Assembly: GCF_900115775.1 (NCBI RefSeq) | Contig: NZ_FOXS01000011.1 | Span: forward strand, 13,592-50,711 | DNA length: 37,120 nucleotides | Direction of reading: 5' to 3' | From: Hymenobacter arizonensis | GTDB taxonomy: Bacteria; Bacteroidota; Bacteroidia; Cytophagales; Hymenobacteraceae | Part shown: piece after piece, positions 14,605 to 22,617 of the stretch | How the letters are laid out: each line of letters starts with the position of its first letter | Position numbering within the stretch: the stretch's first letter is position 1 | Notes under the pieces: model-generated | What the model was told of the DNA's origin: nothing | Seen by the model: the letters and a program-made list of their open reading frames with translations, nothing else | The model's database searches: none | Made by a program: the position numbers and the translations under genes

Positions 14605-15411
14605 CTACAGGCGCGAGAGCACCTCGTCGGTCAGGAGTTGAAAGTCCGCGACCGCATTGGACTCCGGGGTGCGGAGCTGGGCCGGCACGGCATCGCGCTG
14701 GGCATCCCCCAGCCGCTTATCCGTGCGCACATTGGCCATCACCTGACCGGGAAACAGGTGATTGGCGGCCGCCACAATATCGGCGTGCAGCGTGTTGCGA
14801 ACCCGGGGGTTGAAATCGGTGAAAAAGAGACCGATAAAATGCAGGTTCGGGTTCATGCCCGGCTCCTGTTGAATCAGCGTTGTCAGCTCCGCCAGCTTGT
14901 TGAGGGACTTTAGAGAAAAGTAGCTCGGCAGTGCCGGGGCTAGGTAATGCGTCGCGGCGCACAGACCGATGAGCGTGATGTCTTCCAACGATGGCGGACA
15001 ATCAATAATAACGAAGTCAAAGCCGCCGGCTTCGGCCGCGAGCACGTCGCGGAGCGCGAAGCGGAAGTCATCGGGCCGGTGGGCAATCAACTCCTTGGAA
15101 CGGGGCTTCAAGTCATCGTCCGTGGGCAGCAGCCAAAGCGTCGGCAGCTTCGTCTGCACCAGGGCATCCAGAAGCCCACTTCCCGCCAGCAGCACCTGTC
15201 CCGTGCTCGTGGGGTACTCCTCCCGGGTTAGCGCGGAAGTCGCATCGCCCTGCACGTCCAGGTCCACCAATAGCACCTGATAGCCGCGACTGGCCAGCTC
15301 GCCGCTAAGATTCAGGCTGGTGGTAGTCTTGCCCACCCCGCCCTTGCGGCCAACGACCGCAATGATGACTGGCGGCTGCTTCTCTTTCACGGGAGGATTC
15401 TTCTTTTTCAT
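14605..15411 (-). CDS. parA: ParA-family partition ATPase
   Basis: I chose the ATG at 15411 (MKKKNPPVKEKQPPVIIAVV), giving 268 residues. An upstream start at 15480 would add 23 hydrophobic residues that do not fit ParA. The deviant Walker A GRKGGVGKTTT (21-31), the A' motif DLDVQGDATS and Walker B DFVIIDCPPS are all present. ParA ATPases bind DNA and segregate plasmids with a centromere-binding partner, here the gene downstream. The AT-rich region upstream (15480-15690) holds the promoter and repeated TTAACC-type words, consistent with autoregulation. The gene is intact and of normal length. Confidence 0.93.
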   Translation of the reverse strand: MKKKNPPVKEKQPPVIIAVVGRKGGVGKTTTSLNLSGELASRGYQVLLVDLDVQGDATSALTREEYPTSTGQVLLAGSGLLDALVQTKLPTLWLLPTDDDLKPRSKELIAHRPDDFRFALRDVLAAEAGGFDFVIIDCPPSLEDITLIGLCAATHYLAPALPSYFSLKSLNKLAELTTLIQQEPGMNPNLHFIGLFFTDFNPRVRNTLHADIVAAANHLFPGQVMANVRTDKRLGDAQRDAVPAQLRTPESNAVADFQLLTDEVLSRL

Positions 15412-15479
15412 GGGATGCCGGAGGATGAAGTTTTCAGGGATTAGAAAGGCATAACAAAAGTAACTGGCTAAAATGGGCA

Positions 15480-15690
15480 TATAATATAAAACATTACAAT
15501 CGGCTTAAATTCTTAAGCCAGTTAAAATGTTTAAGCTGTATTAATCATATTGCAACATTTCAATTCATTGCAAATCAATAAGTAAAACTTAAAACAATAT
15601 AAACCATTTTACCTGGTTAGGAAGAGATATTTTGCGGGCACGCATGCTTGATTACCCACTTTAAATGGTTAACCCACCTAAAGTTCTTAA
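15480..15690. promoter_or_regulatory. AT-rich control region upstream of parA
   Basis: About 210 bases of markedly AT-rich sequence contain repeated TTAAGC, GTTAAAA, CTGGTTA and GGTTAACC words (for example 15614-15620 and 15667-15674). It contrasts sharply with the GC-rich surroundings. It probably holds the par promoter and perhaps further partition-protein sites. No gene is seen. Confidence 0.5.
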
Positions 15691-15696
15691 TATAGT

Positions 15697-15999
15697 TTAA
15701 ATGCTGCAGGCTATCGGAACTATGCACGGGGTGGTATGCTTGGTATTTACAGTAGTCAAATCGGTCATTCCATCCGGCCCAGTCAGCCACTTACTGGCAG
15801 GTTGTATTGATGCGTTCCAGTACCGCGTGGGCCTGGGCCTCATCGGAAGCGATTGACCGGAGGATGGCTTAAACCCGTTGCCGAAGTCGCGGGTGGACTT
15901 TGAAATTATCTGAGGGGCCAACTTGCCCAGCTGGTTGATGCGTTGCCAATAGGCCAAATAGGAAATCTTTTTTTCCACTGCCTCAAAAAGAAAGGTCAC
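15697..15999 (-). pseudogene. Frameshifted hypothetical gene
   Basis: On the minus strand one frame reads FEAVEKKISYLAYWQRINQL then GKLAPQIISKSTRDFGNGF. The protein-like sequence then switches frame to AILRSIASDEAQAHAVLERI, and after a stop to VADWAGWNDRFDYCKYQAYH. Each piece looks like genuine helical protein, so this is probably a gene broken by a frameshift and a stop. No family is recognised. It lies upstream of the par operon on the same strand. Confidence 0.4.
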
Positions 16000-16324
16000 A
16001 CCTGAACAGCAATGGTCTTCGCTAGCCTAACTGACCCAGTAGCGCATTAATGAGTTTTTGGATGTGCACTAGTTAATTGCACACCCTAAAAAGGGCTGGC
16101 TGATAAGGATTATGAAAATGAATAATATGGGTTAAACATATAAAACATTTTGCCCAACTATAATCCTGATGCGGCTTTGCGCACGCAGGACAAACAAACG
16201 ACTCGATAGGGGAGGCTGGCCACTAGCTCGACGGCGCCATCCCGTTGCGTGTCTCGGCTAGGTTCCAGCTCGTCCTGGCACGGCTTGGTGGCCGCCACTA
16301 GCTTGGAGCGTGGAGGAAGCGGGG
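16000..16324. other. Gene-free stretch
   Basis: No coding sequence is supported. A small inverted repeat, GTGCA/TGCAC, occurs at 16063-16081. Confidence 0.4.
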
Positions 16325-16828
16325 TCAGGCGACTTGCAGTTCGTGCTCGCGGTAGCACTCCGAGCAGCCGTTGTCAAGGCGGTAGAAGTTGATGCGTTGC
16401 ACGCCCGCGGCGGGATGGCGCTCTTTGTGCTGGCCGCAGCAGGTGAAGGCGGCTGGGGCGTTGGCGATGAGCTGCACGCGGTGGCCGACGGCGAAGGCAA
16501 AAGTGGCTGTTGAGGTCAGCAGCGAAGCGGGAACGAGAGCGGCTTCAGTTCCAAAGGGGAGGAGGGAAGGCCCACCTGCGCAAGCCTGCTCGTACCATAC
16601 CATGTGGCCATGACAGACGGTGCATAGCCCGGCATCCGTTTCGGCCGCGTCGTTAGGGGGCAACTCGTCGCAAGAAGAAATACCCGAAAGCGACGTGCCA
16701 TAGTAGATTTTGCCGTGCTCGCGGCAGAGTTGGTCCACAATCGGGGGCGTTGCGGGCAAATGGGCACACCGCGGGCCCGTCTTGTGCGTTAGTAAATGCG
16801 TTAGTAAACCAATATGCAGTGGGGGCAC
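16325..16828 (-). CDS. Cys/His-rich hypothetical protein, possible zinc-binding
   Basis: The frame encodes 167 residues from a GTG at 16828. It has several Cys pairs typical of zinc knuckles: GLCTVCHGHM near the middle, FTCCGQHKERH, and DNGCSECYREHEL near the C-terminus. Upstream, in another frame, LCHEPLECPHC (about 16855-16820) looks like a further knuckle of the same protein, and a 12-bp tandem duplication (16788-16811) lies at the junction. The true N-terminus may therefore have been lost by a frameshift. Position just downstream of rep suggests a plasmid accessory gene. No family is recognised. Confidence 0.55.
   Translation of the reverse strand: MPPLHIGLLTHLLTHKTGPRCAHLPATPPIVDQLCREHGKIYYGTSLSGISSCDELPPNDAAETDAGLCTVCHGHMVWYEQACAGGPSLLPFGTEAALVPASLLTSTATFAFAVGHRVQLIANAPAAFTCCGQHKERHPAAGVQRINFYRLDNGCSECYREHELQVA
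16788..16811. repeat. 12-bp tandem duplication
   Basis: TGCGTTAGTAAA occurs twice in a row. It sits at the 5' end of the Cys-rich gene, where the reading frame appears to change. Confidence 0.8.
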
Positions 16829-16968
16829 TCCAGCGGCTCATGGCAGAGGCGGTTTAGCGATTACAGATGGATAACCAGTTCCCGATGCAAGGCAATAATT
16901 AAGCCTTATTAGGCCATTTTAAAAATTACCAAGGGCACTTTCCCGTTCTCAAAGAACCTTTCCATCAG

Positions 16969-18006
16969 TTACTTCTTCGACTTTAGACCTGGGAAACTGC
17001 CCTGAAGTTCGGTTATGATGAAGGCCGGAAGCGGGCACATGAGTTTGCCAGCCTGCTTGGCCAAGTTGCCGGCTTTACGGGCAGCGACGACCTTTTTCAG
17101 GGCATCGTCGTTGGGCCCCACGAGTTGTAAAATGCGCTGGGCCATCGGCTTGTCGATGCCGTCCTCAAGCAGCAAGCCATAGGTTAGTTTACGGCGGTCG
17201 TCAAACTGGGCCAGGAAGGCTTCAAAGCCAGCGTCGTCCTGTACCGGCAGGCCCTGGCCAAGACGGTTTTTGGTGCGCTCGGACTTTTCAGGCCGCTCCG
17301 GCGGCGGGAGGGCGAACTTGATAGCCGTAACCTTCTTACCTGTTTTGACGGCCTCGTAGGAGAAGGGAAAACCTACGTCCTCGGCCCCGAGTTGCTTGAC
17401 GGCGACCTCCAGCACATAGCGGTTGAAGTCGCCCCATTTCCCGTAGGGGCTGTTGCCTTCAAAAAGATAGTCCTGGAGTTTGTCGAGCGCGATTTCTTTG
17501 GAACCCAGCGACTGATAGGATTTGAGAATCCAGTAGAGCCGCTGGGAGTTAGCATTCTTGATGACGAGCAGCTTCTTCACATCGGCCGAGGTGAAGCCGG
17601 GCTTGCTGCCTTCAACCACCTTAGTGATTTCCATGAGGTAAGGGCGAATCTTCGGGGCGAAGTTGCCGGTTACCAAGCCCGTGCCGGCGTCGATGCCAAT
17701 ATCGGAAACGATACGGGTGCGGTACTCACTGTTCTGGGGGTTAGAGCCCACCGGCACCAGCCGCAGGTCATGTTCGTAAAGAGCCTTGCACGCGGCGCCC
17801 ACCAAGCGGTAGGCCTTGCCTCCGGCATCAGGGTAGATATCAGTAATCTTCAAGCGTATGGGCGGGAGCGGCCCCTCGTCATTCTGATGGATGCCCTGGA
17901 GAGCCATGACCATGATGCGGGCTTCCAGCTCGCCCATGTGAAGGTTGGTGCGAATGAGGTTGTTGTGCTGAAATATAACGTCGTTGCGCGCTGGGGTAGT
18001 ATCCAT
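16969..18006 (-). CDS. Rep_3-family plasmid replication initiator
   Basis: The 345-residue protein has the two winged-helix layout of RepB/Rep_3 initiators. The N-terminal part contains HNNLIRTNLHMGELEARIMV and YRLVGAACKALYEHDLRLVP; the second contains FTSADVKKLLVIKNANSQRL and YWILKSYQS. It would bind iterons at the origin and recruit the host replisome. The C-terminal 100 residues are a less conserved tail. Ten iteron-like sites lie just upstream of the start codon (18078-18304), overlapping the rep promoter region. The initiator therefore probably represses its own gene, as is known for this family. Confidence 0.92.
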   Translation of the reverse strand: MDTTPARNDVIFQHNNLIRTNLHMGELEARIMVMALQGIHQNDEGPLPPIRLKITDIYPDAGGKAYRLVGAACKALYEHDLRLVPVGSNPQNSEYRTRIVSDIGIDAGTGLVTGNFAPKIRPYLMEITKVVEGSKPGFTSADVKKLLVIKNANSQRLYWILKSYQSLGSKEIALDKLQDYLFEGNSPYGKWGDFNRYVLEVAVKQLGAEDVGFPFSYEAVKTGKKVTAIKFALPPPERPEKSERTKNRLGQGLPVQDDAGFEAFLAQFDDRRKLTYGLLLEDGIDKPMAQRILQLVGPNDDALKKVVAARKAGNLAKQAGKLMCPLPAFIITELQGSFPGLKSKK

Positions 18007-18076
18007 TAGGCGGAGTTGTCAGGCTAATAAGGGTAAAGATAACGAGACTCTTCCAACTATGATAATTAAACACTCA

Positions 18077-18304
18077 ATTACCATACATGATACGCAGTGG
18101 CCTTTTTTAGCCGATTCCTTACCATACTTGTCGGAACCTTTACCATACATAGGCTCACTTCTTACCCGTTATTATAAGCGGAACTCCTACCACAGTTGGC
18201 GGAACCTTTACCATACATAGATTACTGTTACCACAGTTGGCGGAACTGTTACCACAGTTGGCGGAACCGTTACCATAGTTAGAGGAACTGTTACCATACA
18301 TGTT
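18077..18304 (+). repeat. Left iteron array (about ten sites)
   Basis: The motif GGAACNNTTACCAYA with tails AGTTGGC or CATAG recurs with TTACC-type cores starting at 18078, 18119, 18140, 18162 (degenerate), 18187, 18208, 18228, 18249, 18270 and 18291. Most spacings are 20-22 bases, about two helical turns. The array lies 70 bases upstream of the rep start and reads in one direction on the + strand. Confidence 0.92.
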
Positions 18305-18603
18305 CCACCGATACCTGCTAGGGTCATTTTTTACGAGATTGACAACCAAGAGACCATAATTAGGAGCAAAAAATTAATGTACATACATCGGTTGGCCAGC
18401 TTGCGGAGCTTCGTGCACGCGGGACCCGTCGACTCTTTTTCCTTAAAAGCTTTCGCTTGAAAATGCGAGCAAGCGGGCCCTTTTTTTTATCCTAAAAATA
18501 AATAAATGGGCGAAGCCCCATCTTCTCTTTTCTTTAATTTTCTATCTTCTATCTTCTAGGGCGCCATACCGACTGGAGATTAGTTAGTTGCGGGCCTATT
18601 TCT
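18305..18603. other. Origin core between the two iteron arrays
   Basis: This 300-base stretch has no gene. It contains an AT-rich segment (about 18480-18558) with T8, AAATAAATAAAT and TTTAATTTTCTATCTTCTAT runs that could be the melting region. A stem-loop (CGCTTG at 18450-18455, CAAGCG near 18466-18471) followed by a T8 run can also act as a terminator. Position between inverted iteron arrays makes it the likely replication start. Confidence 0.65.
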
Positions 18604-18745
18604 GGTAAAGGTTCCGCTAAAAAGTGATAATGGTTCCGCTCTTAAATGGTAACACTTCCGCTAACTGTGGTAGGAGTTCCGCTCAAGACTGGTAGAGGTT
18701 CCGCTGATGTATGATAAAGGTTCCGACAACTGTGGTAATGGTTCC
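18604..18745 (-). repeat. Right iteron array, opposite orientation (seven sites)
   Basis: Units ending in GGTTCC or AGTTCC (for example GCTAACTGTGGTAGGAGTTCC without its last base) repeat every 21-22 bases, seven times. Their reverse complement gives the GGAAC-TTACCA pattern of the left array, so the two arrays face each other. The units here are more diverged than in the left array. Confidence 0.9.
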
Positions 18746-18889
18746 TAGTGCATACCGGAGTGGAGCGGGCAAAAGGCCTCAGCTCAACTAGGCAATCCAT
18801 TCCACACCGGAAGTATACTTACGCGTGCAGGCATGCCAGCAAAAAAAGGCTTTGGTGAGGTTTATCTCCCTGCTGCCGCAATCGAATCT

Positions 18890-18925
18890 GCCCGAGTGGG
18901 AATGTCGCGGGGTTCCCACTCGGGC
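18890..18925. repeat. Perfect 13-bp inverted repeat with 10-nt loop
   Basis: GCCCGAGTGGGAA (18890-18902) and TTCCCACTCGGGC (18913-18925) are exact inverted copies. No T-tract follows on either side, so a simple terminator is unlikely. A recombination site, single-strand origin or protein-binding site near oriV is possible. Confidence 0.9.
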
Positions 18926-19664
18926 CATCTTGAGCGTCACCATTGTTCCAATCAAGGTTGGGTTCAAAGTGCGCGAACCGTGTAACACGATGTGCATTAG
19001 TGCTGCCTTGCTCATACAATAATCTGTCGGTGAAAAAGATGGCGGTAATTGGCGAGTCGATGGGAGAATGCTCGTAAAGCGTCTTTCCAGACCTGCTGAA
19101 GAATGCTGACGTGAGGAAAAGAAAAGAAAGGAAAAATGAGTGCCCAGGCGCTAATGGCCCAAGAATGAATTAAATACACCGAGTCAGCATGGTCACTGTC
19201 AAGGGTTTATTAGTCTATTCTTTGAGGTGCGGATTAGGCAGTTTTAATTAGCACAAAACCCATAAAAGGGTCACTTTAATACCAACTCCCTCAGCCCTTT
19301 AAGCACAAACCCCTCTAGTCTCTTTAGTGTCATAAAGCCACCCCCGAATCAGGGAAACGAGGGCATAAAAAGGTACTTGTGTAATGGGCATTTGTGCTTT
19401 TTATTACTTGTTGTCAGGCAGTTAAGAGGGGGGCGTTTAATGCACGGCTGTGGTTGTTCCACTGGCCCGGATTCGCGGTGCTTTCGTTGCCCTTCGTGCA
19501 ACCCATCCTGCCCATTTGCTAGGTGATAGCTTCTATTGAGTAGTCTTTTCCCTTGACAAAGGAGAAGGATCGGCTCAATAACAACGCCTTCCTGGGAATC
19601 CTTAAGGCTTGATACGTTTCGTTGCCGCGTGAGCCTTTGCCTGTGTAAGGGTAAGGCTTGAACC

Positions 19665-19679
19665 ACCGTTTCACTGAAC
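19665..19679 (+). repeat. Dispersed intergenic element, copy 1
   Basis: The core ACCGTTTCACTGAAC lies two bases beyond the stop codon of the minus-strand acetyltransferase gene. Confidence 0.5.
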
Positions 19680-19681
19680 TT

Positions 19682-20215
19682 CTAGCGGTCGGTTTCCAGG
19701 ATGGCAAACCAGAAGTTATCGACCCATTGTCCCCGAATCGGCAGCACCTGCCGCTTGCGTCCCTCGCGGGTCATGCCCGCTTTTTCCAGCACGCGGATCG
19801 AGGCCGCGTTGCCCACGGCGCACCCGGCTTCGATGCGGTGCAACCGCAAGTCGTCAAACCCAAACCGGAGCAGCTCCGTGAGGGCTTCGGTTGCCAAGCC
19901 TTGGCCCCAGTGCCCGGGCAAGAGTTTGTACCACACTTCCCCGTTGTGGAACTGCGGCTTCCCCAGGTTCAGCGCCAGCAGGCCGACAAACGCGGCGCTG
20001 TCGGCCCGTTGCGCACAGAAAAGATAGGACGTGCGCGGCACCGCTCGCTGCTGCGCCAGCCAGCCGGCGAGCAGGCGCTCCGTGGCCGCCACGCTCGCGG
20101 GCAGGCCCAGCGTGTTGAACGCGTCCACTTCCGGCAACGAATGCAACTGATGAACCGCCGACAGGTCCGCCCACGACAATTCCCGCAGCTGGAGTCGAGC
20201 GGTGTGAAGGGTCAT
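19682..20215 (-). CDS. GNAT-family N-acetyltransferase (RimJ/RimL-like)
   Basis: I chose the ATG at 20215 (MTLHTARLQLRELSWADLSA), the standard start of this family, giving 177 residues; the frame stays open upstream but with non-protein-like sequence. The beta-strand/helix order fits GNAT. The acetyl-CoA-binding stretch reads LLPGHWGQGLATEALTELLR (Q/RxxGxG/A-type loop). It is followed by LHRIEAGCAVGNAASIRVLE then KAGMTREG, the classic RimJ/RimL C-terminus. The substrate may be a ribosomal protein N-terminus, another amine or a small molecule; it cannot be told. It is monocistronic and flanked on both sides by the dispersed element. Confidence 0.92.
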   Translation of the reverse strand: MTLHTARLQLRELSWADLSAVHQLHSLPEVDAFNTLGLPASVAATERLLAGWLAQQRAVPRTSYLFCAQRADSAAFVGLLALNLGKPQFHNGEVWYKLLPGHWGQGLATEALTELLRFGFDDLRLHRIEAGCAVGNAASIRVLEKAGMTREGRKRQVLPIRGQWVDNFWFAILETDR

Positions 20216-20286
20216 GGTGGGCTGGGGTAAAGGAGGAGGTGAGGCAAGGTAGGGCGCGCTCGGGGAAACACTCGTTTTCTTATTAC

Positions 20287-20302
20287 GACCCTTTTCTTGA
20301 AC
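20287..20302 (+). repeat. Dispersed intergenic element, copy 2
   Basis: GACCCTTTTCTTGAAC lies between the divergent acetyltransferase and the small gene at 20378. CTCGTTTTC upstream (20271-20279) forms the matching left part. Confidence 0.55.
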
Positions 20303-20377
20303 CATCGTCACGTTCTGGTATCAGGCTCTAACTTGCGTCCAACCAACGTGAACCACCTGCTCCTTTTGCTTTAATCC

Positions 20378-20617
20378 ATGGATGTAGTCGAATTAGAACG
20401 CGCGCTCATCACGGGGGGCTACCGGGGGTGGTTCCTGGCCGGGGGCCAGATGGACGATACCGTCACGCTGAACCGTACCCGGGACGGGTGGGAGGTGTAT
20501 TACAGCGAACGCGGAAAGAAGAGCGGCGAGCGTACTTTTCAAACCGAGGACGAAGCCTGCCGGTATTTCTTAGCCTTCATCTCCGGGAGCAGCACGGCCA
20601 TCGGGGATAAACACTAA
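20378..20617 (+). CDS. Small hypothetical protein
   Basis: This 79-residue protein (MDVVELERALITGGYRGWFL, then DGWEVYYSERGKKSGERTFQ and TEDEACRYFLAFI) resembles a widespread group of small proteins with a YYSERGxK...F.TEDEAC.YF pattern. Some of these are thought to be immunity-like or housekeeping accessory proteins. The resemblance is from memory and gives no function. No toxin gene is adjacent. The stop codon TAA is immediately followed by CGCTCCTGTTTTTGAAC, the left part of the dispersed element. Confidence 0.75.
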   Translation: MDVVELERALITGGYRGWFLAGGQMDDTVTLNRTRDGWEVYYSERGKKSGERTFQTEDEACRYFLAFISGSSTAIGDKH

Positions 20618-20669
20618 CGCTCCTGTTTTTGAACACGCCAGCGTTTAGCTTCCTACCGTTTCGCTGAAC
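20616..20669 (+). repeat. Dispersed intergenic element, copy 3 (long form)
   Basis: It begins at the stop codon of the preceding gene with TAACGCTCCTGTTTTTGAAC. It then has GCGTTTAGC and ACCGTTTCGCTGAAC, where GTTTAGC and GCTGAAC can pair as a stem with one G-T pair. Confidence 0.55.
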
Positions 20670-20859
20670 TAATTGGACCAGTAGCCGAGACGGCTCTCCT
20701 GCCGTGCAGTAAGACGCGGTCTACTACCCTGTTTCCTTTCGTTTCCCTGGCTAGTTCTTGCCGCGTTGGCTGCCATCGGTTGGGTAAGAGCCGCTTCGTC
20801 ACCCGCCGGCCAAGAGGGAATCGGTTGTAGCTTGGCGGCTCACTTTTTACCTACTACCC

Positions 20860-21063
20860 GTGGCACAACGCGTCATTACCGAAGTCCTCAGCTTGGCTTC
20901 TACCACCCTGGCTACGAAAGCGGCCTCTACGGCTTCGTTCGAGCACAACCCAACGGGCGAGACAGCCCAGGCGCTGAAAGAGGGCTGGGTAATCCAGCAG
21001 ATGGCTACCTGCATCGAAAGCGGCTACCACTGCGCAACCTTTGTGTTGGAGAAGCCCGACTAG
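20860..21063 (+). CDS. Small hypothetical protein
   Basis: The 67-residue frame from a GTG at 20860 reads MAQRVITEVLSLASTTLATK, then KEGWVIQQMATCIESGYHCA and TFVLEKPD. The second half has a strong protein-like pattern, as in small alpha/beta proteins with a C-terminal amphipathic strand. No ATG is in frame nearby, so the start is uncertain. Function is unknown. Confidence 0.55.
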   Translation: MAQRVITEVLSLASTTLATKAASTASFEHNPTGETAQALKEGWVIQQMATCIESGYHCATFVLEKPD

Positions 21064-21158
21064 AAAACGGCGACGGCTGGCGCTGCTTGGAAGAGCGCCC
21101 CTTTTCCCGAACCGGTAGCCAACCGGTTCCGGCGGGCTGTTTTAGTCGTACGTACCGT

Positions 21159-21422
21159 ATGCCTGCTCCCGAACTTGCACGGGTGGCCACGGGCCGCCGC
21201 ATCACGTTTGCCGCCCAACCCAGCGAACGCGCCCACATTTTTCGCCGCGTGGGCGGCGCCGCGGGCCCCTGGCACCGCGTGGCGGTCAACGCCCGCTGCC
21301 CCTTTGTCGACGAGGACGTGCTGGCCCCGGGCACCGTCGTCGAGTACTACGTGCACGTGCCGGCCGAAGCGGCCGATGGCCCGGCCCGGGACCGCAGCCT
21401 CTTGCTCAGCATCACCACTTAG
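21159..21422 (+). CDS. Hypothetical protein, beta-sandwich-like
   Basis: This 87-residue protein (MPAPELARVATGRRITFAAQ) has a strand pattern reminiscent of a fibronectin type III-like or Hymenobacter hypothetical module: HIFRRVGGAAGPWHRV, then NARCPFVDEDVLAPGTVVEY and YVHVPAEAADGPARD. It has no signal peptide. It lies 95 bases after the previous small gene on the same strand and may be cotranscribed with it. The function is not recognised. Confidence 0.6.
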   Translation: MPAPELARVATGRRITFAAQPSERAHIFRRVGGAAGPWHRVAVNARCPFVDEDVLAPGTVVEYYVHVPAEAADGPARDRSLLLSITT

Positions 21423-21586
21423 TGCCGAATGCACCGTCTGGCTGAACGCTTCTGGAGCAGTCGACAGCCTGGTCAGGATCCGGCGGTTGTCGGCCGTGCG
21501 CGGGAAGGAGCTGCGTGCCGCCGCGCCCCCGCGCCGGCCGGATTTGGGCTACCTTCGCCGGGGACTTTACCAACCCGCTCGGTTCC

Positions 21587-21745
21587 ATGATTGCTGCCAT
21601 CCTTTGGGTCGTGTTTCTGCTGTGTATCGCGGGGCTGACCGGGCTGGCGTGGAAACAAACCGAAACCGACGGGCAGCGCCTGCTCCTCGTGCTCGCCGCC
21701 GCCGGGGCCGCGGCTTACATGACGTACCGCATCGCCACGCACTAG
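21587..21745 (+). CDS. Small two-helix membrane protein
   Basis: The ATG at 21587 gives 52 residues with two hydrophobic segments: about 2-19 (IAAILWVVFLLCIAGLTG) and about 31-45 (LLLVLAAAGAAAYMTY). The short polar turn KQTETDGQR connects them. It is a typical small inner-membrane hairpin protein of unknown function. A longer start at 21515 is possible but would add a Pro/Arg-rich, non-conserved-looking extension. Confidence 0.6.
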   Translation: MIAAILWVVFLLCIAGLTGLAWKQTETDGQRLLLVLAAAGAAAYMTYRIATH

Positions 21746-21803
21746 CCCGTCGGCTCCGCCGGGCCCCACGCCCCCCGGCAGCGGCATGGCTGCGTTTGCC
21801 TTC

Positions 21804-21820
21804 GGACCCTTTTGCTAAAC
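21804..21820 (+). repeat. Dispersed intergenic element, copy 4
   Basis: GGACCCTTTTGCTAAAC is preceded by GCGTTTGCCTTC (21792-21803). GTTTGC and GCTAAAC can pair with a one-base bulge. Confidence 0.7.
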
Positions 21821-21856
21821 TGCTCCGTCCCTCTGGTCAAGGTATATTCGCTCTTC

Positions 21857-22279
21857 ATGGCTCCTCTTGTTCTGCCCTTCTTGGCCCTCGCCGGTTGGCT
21901 CTCTCCACCCGAGCCCCTCTGCCCCACGGCCATCCAGGTCTATCCGTGCCAAACCTGGATGGGGTACTCCACGGCGTCCGCTCGTTCGCGCTTCGTGGAG
22001 TTGCAGGGCCATTGCCCCGTCGGTCAGGCGGTGCCGGCGGCGGAAACAGCGGCCCTGTCGCAGTTATTGGCCCGGGCATCCACCCGGCGTCATGGGCAGC
22101 AAAAGATTGGCCAGAACCTCACCTTTTGCGTGTTCAGCGTTGGGGAAGCCCCGCACCAAGTCCTTGTCAGCGCGGGCGGGTACGTCCTGGACCTGACGGC
22201 CCAACGAGAATACCGCGTGGTGCGCCCGGAGGATGTCCTTCGCTACGCCCAAGTGTACCGGGCCATTGTGGGGAAATAA
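21857..22279 (+). CDS. Secreted hypothetical protein
   Basis: The ATG at 21857 gives 140 residues with a signal-peptide-like start (MAPLVLPFLALAGWLSPPEP). Three cysteines near the mature N-terminus (LCPTAIQVYPCQTW, later GHCPVG) could form disulphides. The rest reads as a compact domain ending SAGGYVLDLTAQREYRVVRP. No family is recognised. Its TAA stop is followed directly by CGCTCC, the start of a copy of the dispersed element. Confidence 0.6.
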   Translation: MAPLVLPFLALAGWLSPPEPLCPTAIQVYPCQTWMGYSTASARSRFVELQGHCPVGQAVPAAETAALSQLLARASTRRHGQQKIGQNLTFCVFSVGEAPHQVLVSAGGYVLDLTAQREYRVVRPEDVLRYAQVYRAIVGK

Positions 22280-22316
22280 CGCTCCTCTTTCGCCTTTCCG
22301 ACCCTTTCGCTCTAAT
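22278..22316 (+). repeat. Dispersed intergenic element, copy 5
   Basis: It starts at the stop codon (TAACGCTCCTCTTTCGC) and ends GACCCTTTCGCTCTAAT. The layout is the same as in copy 3, again fused to the stop codon of a short gene. Confidence 0.6.
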
Positions 22317-22507
22317 CAGGAAATGAAATGCTCCTTGAAATGAACCCAGCGAATCTGACATCCACAAGCCTGGCGTAGGTCAAAAAGAAGGCCAAGCGGG
22401 TGCCACAAGCAGGAACCCTATAGCTTTGAAGCAATTTCATAAAGTTTAGGATGGTGGCCAGAAGGTGTTTGCCAAGAGCGGGCTCCCTTTAGCTAAATGA
22501 CTGCAAC

Positions 22508-22539
22508 TTTGGAATTACTGCCAGCCCAAGTATAATTTG
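22508..22539 (+). promoter_or_regulatory. Housekeeping-type promoter of the ECF sigma gene
   Basis: TTTG (22508-22511) and TATAATTTG (22531-22539) are 19 bases apart, matching the Bacteroidota -33/-7 pattern except for one extra base inside the -7 box. The sigma gene starts 79 bases downstream. It lacks the GGCGTAGGGGT motif found before the proposed target genes. No gene lies in the rest of 22317-22617. Confidence 0.6.
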
Positions 22540-22617
22540 ACCGCTTAATAACGCTTACAACTTTGCTCTTGGGGCGCGCTCACGCCGGTGAGGCGCCTTA
22601 CCGGCTGTTGGTTTACT

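Larger units (their letters stand above)
18746..19681. other. 935 bp without supported genes
   Basis: No reading frame here is convincing. The notable item is the perfect 13-bp hairpin at 18890-18925. From about 19620 the first copy of the dispersed GGACC-type element family appears. The region marks the border between the plasmid-type genes and the surface-protein half of the window. Confidence 0.5.

Noticed and set aside
18077..18745. Iteron arrays considered as a CRISPR array
   Set aside because: Units of 21-22 bp repeat without unique spacers of constant length, and they sit beside a Rep_3 initiator, so they are origin iterons.
18788..19022. Overlapping frames on both strands around the 18890 hairpin
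   Set aside because: Both frames run through the perfect inverted repeat and neither has convincing protein composition.
19519..19707. Minus-strand frame with TYQALRIPRKALLLSRSFSF
   Set aside because: It looks somewhat protein-like but starts inside the acetyltransferase gene and runs through the dispersed element. I could not tie it to a family.
21175..22326. Open frame of 383 codons on the + strand across several small genes
   Set aside because: It is Arg/Pro/Ser-rich, has no domain, and overlaps three better-supported frames in other phases.
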